NCBI GenBank assembly: GCA_021816895.1 | Contig: JAKAWW010000001.1 | Span: 62,001-126,000 of the forward strand | Length of the DNA: 64,000 bases | Direction: 5' to 3' | DNA from: Microcaldota archaeon | GTDB taxonomy: Archaea > Micrarchaeota > Micrarchaeia > Micrarchaeales > Micrarchaeaceae | Shown here: positions 25,145 to 33,081 of the stretch, piece by piece | Position numbering within the stretch: the first letter of the stretch is position 1 | How the letters are laid out: every line of letters starts with the position of its first letter | The notes under the pieces: generated by a model | Told to the model about the DNA's origin: nothing | Seen by the model: only the letters and a program-made list of their open reading frames with translations | The model's database searches: none | Translations under genes and position numbers: made by a program

Positions 25145-28100
25145 ATGTTTATGCTAGGCATAATAGGTGCCATAATCGTAGCTTTTCTCTCCCTATTCAT
25201 ACCTGGGCTTCTTTTCTCGTTGGCGCTCTTCAAGGGCACAGACCTAAGCAAGTTCGAGGTTGTAACGATAGGATTCATCTTCGGCCTCATCGCAACACCG
25301 ACGCTCACATGGCTTGAGAGCTATGTTGACAGCTATGTGCATGCTTTCAGCTTTTCGCTAACGCTTTTCGAGGCAAATGCAGTGCTGCTTAGCATAATAG
25401 GCATACTTCTGTGCATTTACGAGGGCGTATTCTCATTGAATGGCCTGCGCGGCAGGCGCAATAAGGCTACAACTGAAGCACAGCCAGAACCCGTCAGCGC
25501 CGGCAAGGAGTACGCGCAAATGCTAGACGAGCAGCGCGCCCAGATAAAGAATATGGGCAGCGCCCAGGAAATGATAAATGTTCATGTAAGGGAAGAGCAG
25601 GAGCTGCTCGCGAAGCAGCAATCGGAATTTTCCCTGGTGAACCTGACAGACGAAGAAAAAGCGAAGGTGGAAGAGCTGCACAAGAAGGCGTATGAGGACC
25701 TTGCCAAGAAGCATTTTGAGGAAGAGCGCAAATACGTGCATAACGAGAAAGAAGACAAAAGCGATATTGCCCATGAAAAGAGCAAGGTCAACATCAAGCA
25801 GGCTGCGGTGACAAATTGGTACTGGATAGCGCTGCTTGTGCTGATGCTCGTGGCTTTCGGCACAAGGATAGCCAATATAGCAGTTTCGCCCACATACTTT
25901 GAGTTCGACCCTTATTTCGACATGATTGATGCAGAATACGTGATCACGTTCGGCCACCAGCTGCTTCTTGATCCATCCGCGTGGCCGGTTGTAATAGGCG
26001 GCACAAACCATCGCATACAGCCTCTAATACCTTACATGGAAGCATACTGGTACGACCTTGCAAATGTGATGAAGTTCCACTATACCACATTCAGTACATC
26101 CCTCATGAGCTACGTGAGCAGTTTCTATCCGCCCATAACGGCAGCGCTGCTAGTCTTTGTGATATTCATGCTGCTTTACCATGAGTACGGCAAGCATATA
26201 GCGATAATAGGCGCATCGCTTACTGCAATGATGCCTGTGCTCATAACAACGTTCATAGCAGGCGAGCAGCTTCTCGAGCCATGGGGCATATTCTCGCTGT
26301 TCTTCTTCTTTGCAGCATACCTTCTCGCTGTGAAGGATCCGCACAACGTTCGCTACGCAATACTTGCTGGAGTGGCGTTTGCGTCAACGTTCCTTGGCGC
26401 GCACTATTATACTGTCGATGCAGGCGTGCTCGCTATCTACATACTGGTCCAGGGCGTAATATCAGTGCTGAGGAAGGAAGAAACAAGGGGCTTCTACAAG
26501 ATGAACATAATAGTCATAGCGATAATAGCGGTATTCTACCTGCTTTACGCTCCTTACTCCGCAACGCTTACCGGCAGGATACCTAGCATATTGCACATAC
26601 CGATAATAATCTCGCTGCCGCTGTTCGCGCTGGTGCTGGTAGCCCTATTCGAATACATACCAAAGCTAGCTGAAAAATACCGCATAGCTGGCATCAAGGC
26701 GTCATTTTCCACCTACATATTGTGGATGGTTGTGCTGCTTATCATAATATTTGCACTGATATTCGCTACTCCAATAGGCAAGCCGCTGCGCGCATACGTG
26801 AACCTAAGCGAAAGGTTCACAACGCCGGCAACGCCATTGTTCATGACGGTGCAGGAATTTGAGCCGACCGGCATGCTGTTCAACTTCGGCAGCGCGGGCT
26901 TCGGCGCGCTCGGATATACGCTGAGCTTTACCAATGCTGCAGGAACCACAACAAGCATACCAATAGCGGTATTGCTGATAGCCGGCATTGCAACGATACT
27001 TATACTTATAAGCGTGTTCTACAGGAACAGCAAGAGCGGCATATTCTATCTTGCAATAGCGTTCCCCCTGATGTTCGCTGGGTTCTCAGAAGTAAAATAC
27101 CTTCCGCACTTTGGTGTTGCCGAAATAATGCTCCTCGGCATAATAATGGGAGAGCTGATGTTCCTCGCGCAGAACCACTATCGGCTCAAGACTGATGATT
27201 CCAGGACAGACAGTATCTTGAGCACCACATTCAAGGAGCACAAGACGATGTTTCATTTTGTCATAATACTCGGCCTATTCTTCGTGTTCGGAAGGGCCAT
27301 ACTCTTGGTTTTGCTTGTTTACTTCCTTGTATACCTGTACATATACAAAAAGGAGCGCGGCAGGTACATAAACTACATGCTAGCAATAACAATACTGCTT
27401 GCGATAGCGTCGCTTGCGTCGGCGCAGTTCGCGATAGGCGAAAGCTCTCCGCTCCTGCAGGTGTTTGCAGCTTCTTACAACTATGCGGCGCATGGTGCAA
27501 GCGCCTGCACTGCAATCGCAAACAACGGCAATTCTGTCGGTTACGACATGTTCTGCAACCAGGTGCCCGCTTATTGGATAAGCGCAGCAGCATGGATGCG
27601 CAGCAATGTCGGTCCATATGCGCCCAGAATACTTGCTTGGTGGGATTATGGCGATTGGATAAACTGGTTCGGCAACAGCAACGCCGTGATTAGGGGAGAC
27701 AACGCTGTCGATTCTGAAGACTATGCGACAGCTGCGAACCTCGTGCTAGGGCCTTCATACAACTACACTCCGAGCGCGCTTGCCAACTTCATGAACACGA
27801 ACCAGACCAAATACCTGCTTGTAGACCAGGGCCTAATACAGAAATGGCAGGCGCTTGACTTCCTTGCCTGCATACACATCAATGCGACAAGCGAGGCATA
27901 TGCCAAGGCCCAGGGCGCGCTGCAGACGCCACCAGTGCCGTATGTGCTCGGAACCTCGCAGTGCGAGATTTCCCACGACCCAGAGTTTGCGCTAGTGCCG
28001 CTCGCAGCCCTTGTCCCAACAAATTCATCGCAGAACATAAACTACTACTGCTCCATATCAAACGCAACTGCAACGTACGCAAAGTCTTACCTGGTAATAG

Positions 28101-28519
28101 GAAATTCGCTTTCGAACCAGACAGCCTGCGTAAATATAAAGCCAAACAGTAAGGGTGTTTTGAACGTGTACAGTGGCAACGGCACCAAGATCAATGCAGT
28201 GATACAATCAAGCGATTATGAGGGTATAGTGAATGTGCAGGGCATACAATTTGTAGAGTACCTTATGGTATACGTGCCAGGAGCAAACGGTACCGTGCAG
28301 AATGCCCCGTCGCTGTTCTACAATTCGAATTTCTACCGCGCATACGTGCTTGGCAACCTGCCTGGATTCACACAAGTATATCCTGCGAACGCTACAGGGA
28401 TAAACTTTGTCAACGGCACATATCCGATAAGAATATTCGCATTGGACAACTTCACCGGATCGCTGCCTCAGGTGCCTCAGAAGCCATCGTGGGTGCACAA
28501 CAACTACACAATGCCATAA
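25145..28519 (+). CDS. aglB: Oligosaccharyltransferase AglB (STT3 family) with an extra N-terminal membrane and coiled-coil unit
   Basis: AglB transfers lipid-linked glycans to asparagines of secreted proteins. The catalytic GT-C core starts near residue 225, with the acidic FEFDPYFDMIDAEY loop, about a dozen membrane helices and the acceptor-binding WWDYG motif near residue 832, followed by a globular domain full of N-x-S/T sequons. The first ~220 residues are unusual: three membrane segments (DUF1616-like) and a charged coiled coil (about 110-215) rich in Glu and Lys. At 1124 residues it is longer than many AglB. Its position directly after uS3 suggests co-transcription with ribosomal genes. 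Confidence 0.93.
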   Translation: MFMLGIIGAIIVAFLSLFIPGLLFSLALFKGTDLSKFEVVTIGFIFGLIATPTLTWLESYVDSYVHAFSFSLTLFEANAVLLSIIGILLCIYEGVFSLNGLRGRRNKATTEAQPEPVSAGKEYAQMLDEQRAQIKNMGSAQEMINVHVREEQELLAKQQSEFSLVNLTDEEKAKVEELHKKAYEDLAKKHFEEERKYVHNEKEDKSDIAHEKSKVNIKQAAVTNWYWIALLVLMLVAFGTRIANIAVSPTYFEFDPYFDMIDAEYVITFGHQLLLDPSAWPVVIGGTNHRIQPLIPYMEAYWYDLANVMKFHYTTFSTSLMSYVSSFYPPITAALLVFVIFMLLYHEYGKHIAIIGASLTAMMPVLITTFIAGEQLLEPWGIFSLFFFFAAYLLAVKDPHNVRYAILAGVAFASTFLGAHYYTVDAGVLAIYILVQGVISVLRKEETRGFYKMNIIVIAIIAVFYLLYAPYSATLTGRIPSILHIPIIISLPLFALVLVALFEYIPKLAEKYRIAGIKASFSTYILWMVVLLIIIFALIFATPIGKPLRAYVNLSERFTTPATPLFMTVQEFEPTGMLFNFGSAGFGALGYTLSFTNAAGTTTSIPIAVLLIAGIATILILISVFYRNSKSGIFYLAIAFPLMFAGFSEVKYLPHFGVAEIMLLGIIMGELMFLAQNHYRLKTDDSRTDSILSTTFKEHKTMFHFVIILGLFFVFGRAILLVLLVYFLVYLYIYKKERGRYINYMLAITILLAIASLASAQFAIGESSPLLQVFAASYNYAAHGASACTAIANNGNSVGYDMFCNQVPAYWISAAAWMRSNVGPYAPRILAWWDYGDWINWFGNSNAVIRGDNAVDSEDYATAANLVLGPSYNYTPSALANFMNTNQTKYLLVDQGLIQKWQALDFLACIHINATSEAYAKAQGALQTPPVPYVLGTSQCEISHDPEFALVPLAALVPTNSSQNINYYCSISNATATYAKSYLVIGNSLSNQTACVNIKPNSKGVLNVYSGNGTKINAVIQSSDYEGIVNVQGIQFVEYLMVYVPGANGTVQNAPSLFYNSNFYRAYVLGNLPGFTQVYPANATGINFVNGTYPIRIFALDNFTGSLPQVPQKPSWVHNNYTMP

Positions 28520-28558
28520 TTATTTAAATAAATCAAATCAAATAGTAAGCATAACAAT

Positions 28559-28633
28559 GGGCTTGTAGCTCAGCCTGGTCAGAGCGGCGGTCTTATAAGC
28601 CGTAGGTCGAGAGTTCAAATCTCTCCAGGCCCA
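28559..28633 (+). tRNA. tRNA-Ile(UAU)
   Basis: The acceptor pairs GGGCTTG/CAGGCCC, the D-stem is GCTC/GAGC, the anticodon stem GCGGT/GCCGT surrounds CTTATAA (anticodon TAT), and the T-arm is GAGAG-TTCAAAT-CTCTC. The discriminator is A and CCA is not encoded. A TATA-like ATTTAAATAAATC lies about 30 nt upstream, and a run of six T follows the gene. Most archaea read AUA with an agmatidine-modified CAU anticodon; a genuine UAU is known only in a few lineages. No intron. Confidence 0.93.
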
Positions 28634-28658
28634 TTTTTTGAAATGCGAGAGTCATTTG

Positions 28659-29129
28659 ATGTTGCACAAAAGCAAAATCTGGCGCGGATCATTTGTCTGC
28701 GTATTTAACAAAGGGATTACCAAGGTGCTGATGCTCCAGCGCAACTGGGAAAAAAAGAAAAAAGAAGGCAAGATATGGGAGCGCAGATCCATGTGGGGCA
28801 ATGTTGGCGGCTCAGTGGAGAAAGGTGAAACTCCAAAGCAAGCTGTTATAAGGGAAGCAGGAGAGGAGATAGGCTTAAAGCTAAATCAGAAAGCCGTTAT
28901 TGCTGCATTCACAAGGGATCACCGTTCAGCGGAAAAGCCATATACAGTACACTTCTATGCGACATCAATTGAAGAAAGCACAAAGATAAAGCTTAACGAC
29001 GAATCATGCAGCTACAAATGGTTCAGCACGAAAAAGCTACCTTCAAACATGCTTGATAAGAAAGAAGATGTCATTAAATGTATGCACATTGCCATCGCAA
29101 AGATTGGCAAATCAAGCGCAAGCAGGTAA
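28659..29129 (+). CDS. Nudix hydrolase
   Basis: Nudix enzymes hydrolyse nucleoside diphosphates linked to another group. The Nudix box is complete: GGSVEKGETPKQAVIREAGEEIG fits G-x5-E-x7-REUxEExGU and lies near residue 55. The preceding MWGNVGG and the following beta strand are typical. The substrate cannot be read from the sequence. The ATG at 28659 is chosen; a TTG at 28638 would start only 4 nt after the tRNA. The HIT gene follows 5 nt downstream, forming a small nucleotide-cleaning operon. Confidence 0.88.
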   Translation: MLHKSKIWRGSFVCVFNKGITKVLMLQRNWEKKKKEGKIWERRSMWGNVGGSVEKGETPKQAVIREAGEEIGLKLNQKAVIAAFTRDHRSAEKPYTVHFYATSIEESTKIKLNDESCSYKWFSTKKLPSNMLDKKEDVIKCMHIAIAKIGKSSASR

Positions 29130-29134
29130 AATAA

Positions 29135-29536
29135 ATGAACGATTGCATATTTTGCGAGCTCAGAGAAGACAAAAGCGCAATAATATATCAGAACAAAGAG
29201 TGTTTTGTGGTTCTTGACAAGTATCCAATAGAGGAAGGCCATCTCCTTATAATATCGAACGATCACTACGCAGACATGATAGAGGCTCCTGATGATATTG
29301 TCTCAAAAATGTTCGTAGTCGCAAAAAAATTTGCCGAAAAGCAGCGCGCTGTCCTTGGCGCAGCAGGCATAAACATAGGCGCCAACATAGGGAAGGAAGC
29401 GGGCCAGGCCGTAATGCACTTTCACATACACGTTATACCAAGGTATCCCGGCAAGGGCAGGAGCTTTGATTTCGGTCACAACAGGAAGCTCAGCCCCGAA
29501 AAAGAGAAGGAGCTCGTAGAGAAGCTAAGGCAGTGA
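29135..29536 (+). CDS. HIT family nucleotide hydrolase or transferase
   Basis: The catalytic triad motif HFHIHVIP (HxHxH) is near residue 96, and the N-terminal zinc pair CIFC is present. FVVLDKYPIEEGHLLII is the family's central strand. HIT proteins act on nucleotides such as adenosine phosphoramidates or dinucleoside polyphosphates. It has 133 residues, and its 3' end overlaps rnp4 by 12 nt tail to tail. Co-transcribed with the Nudix gene. Confidence 0.9.
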   Translation: MNDCIFCELREDKSAIIYQNKECFVVLDKYPIEEGHLLIISNDHYADMIEAPDDIVSKMFVVAKKFAEKQRAVLGAAGINIGANIGKEAGQAVMHFHIHVIPRYPGKGRSFDFGHNRKLSPEKEKELVEKLRQ

Positions 29537-29860
29537 CCTGCCCTTGTAAAAAATGTGCTTTTCATAGCCGCAGTTGTCGCACTTTAGCGCTATGTATGAA
29601 TGTGAGCTTGCCAGCCTTACATGTGCGTTCAAGCCAGGAATGAGCACAGTGTTGCATCTGGCGCATATGCTGTCCTTCACGCGCTTGGGAAGCTTCACCT
29701 TGTAGTGCATGCTTATAAGTAGGATCTTCTTGACATAGCTCCTTGCCAGGTTCCTGCTAATGCCTGTATTTTCAATGGTGCTCTTTTTCGCAAGGTCAAA
29801 CAATATCGCTATGCGCTCTTCTGCAATGCCCCTGACAAGCTCCTTGTGGTCTTTTGGCAT
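29525..29860 (-). CDS. rnp4: RNase P protein component 4 (Rpp21)
   Basis: Rpp21 is the zinc-ribbon protein partner of archaeal RNase P, which makes mature tRNA 5' ends. An N-terminal helical region (ARSYVKKILLISMHYKVKLPKRVKDSIC) leads into a ribbon with CARC and CDNC pairs around LIPGLNAHVRL. At 111 residues the length is typical. It converges on the HIT gene and lies 2 nt downstream of the DJ-1-like gene, so it is the second gene of a minus-strand pair. Confidence 0.88.
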   Translation of the reverse strand: MPKDHKELVRGIAEERIAILFDLAKKSTIENTGISRNLARSYVKKILLISMHYKVKLPKRVKDSICARCNTVLIPGLNAHVRLASSHSYIALKCDNCGYEKHIFYKGRSLP

Positions 29861-29862
29861 GG

Positions 29863-30396
29863 TCAGCTCACGCCCAGATGTGACAGCACCTTGCCCATAA
29901 CCTCATCCATGTCGTCAGAATCACGTATCGTGACAAGATTGTCTGCAATGCTGACGCTTTCATCTGCAATTACCCCATGGAAAAGCAGCACAAGCCTCCT
30001 TATCTCATTGTCATCTGGCGCGGTGACGCGCTTGCCGTTTATTACGTTTGCCCTTGCAAGAATCTTCACCGCGTTGCCCACCGCAATGATGTGCTTGCGC
30101 GCGTCATTGAATTTCATAACAAGGTCAAGGAGCGGCCTGTATTCATATATCTTGTAAGCTTCAATTCCTTCTCCATCTACAAGCACTATACCGTCGAAAT
30201 CAAGTGCAGTGACCTTCGATGCATTGACTTCCGGCTTGTAAACCGCGCCGTGGCGGCCAACGCATTCGTTGTTTGTATAGCTGCCTATCTTGTACTCCAC
30301 GCCCCACTTGTCGAAAAACAGCTTTAGCCCTGAAACAGTCTCGTCCTTGAAATCCCTGGGCGTCACAAGCACAAGCAATCGCACTAAAACCACCAC
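29863..30396 (-). CDS. DJ-1/PfpI family protein lacking the nucleophilic cysteine
   Basis: The fold is recognisable from LLVLVTPRDFKDET at the start, VGRHGAVYKPEV and ALDFDGIVLVDGEGI. In active members the next nucleophile elbow has a cysteine (for example AICAGP); here it reads IIAVGNAVKIL, with no cysteine. The only cysteine is in NNECVGR. The histidine-bearing segment is also changed. It is probably a binding or structural protein rather than a protease or deglycase. The GTG start at 30396 is 25-36 nt from a TATA box, so the transcript is likely leaderless. It is upstream of rnp4. Confidence 0.72.
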   Translation of the reverse strand: MVVLVRLLVLVTPRDFKDETVSGLKLFFDKWGVEYKIGSYTNNECVGRHGAVYKPEVNASKVTALDFDGIVLVDGEGIEAYKIYEYRPLLDLVMKFNDARKHIIAVGNAVKILARANVINGKRVTAPDDNEIRRLVLLFHGVIADESVSIADNLVTIRDSDDMDEVMGKVLSHLGVS

Positions 30397-30420
30397 TCGG
30401 TACAGACTTATATCAGAGCA

Positions 30421-30432
30421 AATATTTATATA
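30421..30432 (-). promoter_or_regulatory. TATA box of the DJ-1-like/rnp4 pair
   Basis: On the minus strand it reads TATATAAATATT, with the GTG start at 30396 in leaderless position. Being nearly symmetric it might also fire toward 30445 on the plus strand. Confidence 0.55.
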
Positions 30433-30444
30433 CGTTAGGAATAA

Positions 30445-30498
30445 GCCAGAGTGGCAGAACGCTCGCGCTTTGCTGGCTACGTGGCAAGCTAAGGATGC
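30445..30498 (+). other. Structured intergenic stretch resembling a tRNA 5' half
   Basis: It begins GCCAGAGTGGCAGAAC, similar to the first bases of long-arm tRNAs, and contains a second pairing GCTTTGC (30467-30473) with GCAAGC (30484-30489). No D-loop GG, no T-arm and no matching 3' acceptor strand is present, so it is not a complete tRNA. It lies 13 nt downstream of a near-symmetric TATA box and just before the 3' end of the PCNA gene. Confidence 0.25.
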
Positions 30499-31239
30499 TC
30501 AGCTCTCCATGTACGGGGCAAGGTAATACGCTATGGAAGCATCGCCTATCTTGTAATCGACGCGTATGGGCTCCTCGCTCTTGAGAGAAAGCATAATGGA
30601 AGAATTCTGCGGGCAGGCCGAGATTATCCTCTGCAGGTAATCGAGGTTGAACGTTGCGTTTGACGCCTTTGAAACATCAAGCTTCTTTATTATCTCTGCG
30701 TTGTTTTCGTGCTCCTCCTCGAGCTCTCCTGCATCGCCCTTCGCTATCACAAAGAACGAGTTCTTTTCCGCCTTGAAACCTATGTACGTGGAAAGCAGAG
30801 CGGCATCCTTGAGGATCTCCTTGAACATATCAGACTTCACTTCAACTGTGGCTTCGAAGTCTATCTTGGGCTCCTTCTCCACCTCCTTCTTGACATCTAT
30901 GAGCGGCAGCTTGTAGCGCCTCCTGCTGTTCTGCCCTATGAACTCTATGAGCAGCTTGCTGTCTGTTTCCTTCATCACCAGCTGCTCGTTCTGCCTCGCG
31001 CTTGCGAGTATCTTGTCAAAGTTTTCGAGGTTCAGGCCTATAGAGGCATTCTTGTCTACGTCATACTTTGAGAACGCCTTGTTTGGCATGTAGAAAGAGA
31101 CCATGCTTATGCCGCTAGGGTCCATCGCCTTGAGGGATATGCCATCCTTCGCAATGGCGAACGTGCCCTCGTCTATGAGGTTAACAATTGAGTCAACGCA
31201 ATTCTTCCAATACCTTGCATCATCTATCTTTATTTCCAT
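30499..31239 (-). CDS. pcn: DNA polymerase sliding clamp (PCNA)
   Basis: PCNA forms the trimeric ring that tethers polymerase and other replication proteins to DNA. Family motifs are the N-terminal ARYWKNCVDSIVNLIDEGTF, DPSGISMVSFYMP, IGLNLENF, the interdomain loop region near IDVKKEVEKEPK, and the C-terminal SEEPIRVDYKI..IAYYLAPYMES. It has 246 residues from the ATG at 31239; the frame extends six codons further without similarity. It stands alone, with MetRS upstream on the same strand. Confidence 0.96.
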   Translation of the reverse strand: MEIKIDDARYWKNCVDSIVNLIDEGTFAIAKDGISLKAMDPSGISMVSFYMPNKAFSKYDVDKNASIGLNLENFDKILASARQNEQLVMKETDSKLLIEFIGQNSRRRYKLPLIDVKKEVEKEPKIDFEATVEVKSDMFKEILKDAALLSTYIGFKAEKNSFFVIAKGDAGELEEEHENNAEIIKKLDVSKASNATFNLDYLQRIISACPQNSSIMLSLKSEEPIRVDYKIGDASIAYYLAPYMES

Positions 31240-31319
31240 AGTACCACTTGCAAGCACAAGCCTCTAGGGTATATATTGATTCTAAATAAATAAAAACATA
31301 TTGTATTGCGCAACATGCA

Positions 31320-32966
31320 CTACTTCAAGGAATAAAGTTTCCTTATCTGCTCCTCGCTCAGCTTGCTGAATATGGGCTTTACGAGCTCTTTGTTTATGTG
31401 CACGCTTTCTACAATGCCCTCCTTTGCGCGCGCAAGGCTTGGCTCGTCAGCATATTCAAACACTTCAAGAAGCCTTGCGCTTGAAGCTGGCACAAACGGG
31501 TACAGAAGCATTGCCATTCTATACACAACATCCAAAGCTGTGTAGACAATCTCGTTGAGCTCCTTGCTGCCATTGGCATTGCCATATTTCCATGGCTCAG
31601 TCGCGCTTATGTAAGAGTTGCCAAGCGCGGCAATTTCAAGCACGTCATGAAGTGCTTCCCTTATCTGGACCTTCTCAAAATGCTCTTCGTACGCGCTTAT
31701 AAGACTGTTTACCTTTTTGACCAGATCGGCTGAAGCGCCTGTCAAGGCTTCAGGCCTCTTTGCCTCGATGCTCTTTGCGAGCGAAAGCACCCTGTGCGCA
31801 AAATTGCCAATATTGTTATTCATGTCATTGTCTATGATCTCTATCAAGCGCTCCACCGAAAAGTCTGTATCAGATGTCTCGGGCAGCAGCATTGCAAGCG
31901 CAAAGCGCCAGTAATCAGGATGTGCTATCTCGATAGCGCTCTCCAGGTTTAATCCAATGCCCCTGCTTTTGGAAAATTTTATGCCTTTTGAAAGAAGGTA
32001 CTCATATGCGATGATCGTATGCGGCAGCACAAAGCCGAGTCCGCTCCCTATGAGTATGCCAGGCCACATCAGCGTATGGAACTCTATGTTATCCTTGCCC
32101 ATGAACTGTATCAATATTGTTTCACTGTCTTTCCAGTATCTCTCCCAAGCATCGCTCCACGACCTGGTTATGCCTATATAACCTATCACAGCGTCGAACC
32201 ATACGTAGAACACCTTGTCTTCGAAGCCCTTATATGGTACCTTGAACCCGAACTTCAGGTCCCTTGTTATCTCCCTTGGCTCAAGCCCTCTTTTTATGTA
32301 TCCCAGGCTGTGCGTAACCGCTATCTTGCTCCAGTTGTTGTCCTTGTTGCCGTTTATGAAAGCTTCTATCTTGCCCTGCAGCGCAGCAAGGTCAAGCGCA
32401 AGGTTTCTGGTTTCCTTGAATACGATATTAGTGCCGTTGCAGATGACACAGTGCGGCTTTATGAGCTCCTTTGGTGTTAGTAGGTGCCCGCAATGGTCGC
32501 ACTGGTCGCCGCGCGCCTGGTCGTAGCCGCAGTACGGGCATGTGCCCTCAATAAACCTGTCGCTGATGAATCTTTGGTCTGTGTTGCAATATGCAAGCTC
32601 GCTCTGTGTCTCTATTATATACTTGTTCTTTATCAATGCTTCAAATATCTCATCAACAGTGAGCTCGTTCTCCTTGCTGTTTGTGTTTCCATACATGGTA
32701 AAAGTGCATTCGAATTTTTCAAGCACCTCTTTTACCTCATGATGCAGCTTATCCGCAAGTTCCGAGGGCTCGACACCCTTTTTCAATGCCTGCAGTTCTA
32801 TCGGGGTTCCATGCTGGTCTGACCCGCATATGAATATGGCATCTTCCCTTTTCAAGAGCATGAACTTGTAAAATATGTCTGCGGGCAATACCGATCCTAC
32901 AAAGTTCCCCAAATGTGGCACGCCTTCAACATATGGCAATGCGGATGTGATTATATACCTGGCCAT
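31320..32966 (-). CDS. metG: Methionyl-tRNA synthetase
   Basis: This class I enzyme charges initiator and elongator tRNA-Met. The HIGH signature is HLGN in YVEGVPHLGNFVGS near residue 20; the zinc knuckle has CPYCGYDQARGDQCDHCG; the KMSKS loop is KFSKSRGIGL near residue 330. The anticodon domain follows. At about 548 residues it lacks the C-terminal EMAP-like tRNA-binding domain found in many bacterial enzymes. The start is the ATG at 32966, with an alternative three codons upstream. Confidence 0.95.
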   Translation of the reverse strand: MARYIITSALPYVEGVPHLGNFVGSVLPADIFYKFMLLKREDAIFICGSDQHGTPIELQALKKGVEPSELADKLHHEVKEVLEKFECTFTMYGNTNSKENELTVDEIFEALIKNKYIIETQSELAYCNTDQRFISDRFIEGTCPYCGYDQARGDQCDHCGHLLTPKELIKPHCVICNGTNIVFKETRNLALDLAALQGKIEAFINGNKDNNWSKIAVTHSLGYIKRGLEPREITRDLKFGFKVPYKGFEDKVFYVWFDAVIGYIGITRSWSDAWERYWKDSETILIQFMGKDNIEFHTLMWPGILIGSGLGFVLPHTIIAYEYLLSKGIKFSKSRGIGLNLESAIEIAHPDYWRFALAMLLPETSDTDFSVERLIEIIDNDMNNNIGNFAHRVLSLAKSIEAKRPEALTGASADLVKKVNSLISAYEEHFEKVQIREALHDVLEIAALGNSYISATEPWKYGNANGSKELNEIVYTALDVVYRMAMLLYPFVPASSARLLEVFEYADEPSLARAKEGIVESVHINKELVKPIFSKLSEEQIRKLYSLK

Positions 32967-33081
32967 AAAATTCAATGTGATTCAACTTTTATAAGTGTTC
33001 TCTTTATTTCTAGAAAGTTGACAATTTCAAGCATCATAAGCAATATATACTTGGTGCGTCTCATATCTGTGGGGTAATGGC

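Noticed and set aside
30445-30498. A complete tRNA gene
   Set aside because: No T-arm, no D-loop GG and no 3' acceptor partner within reach; kept only as a low-confidence structured RNA.
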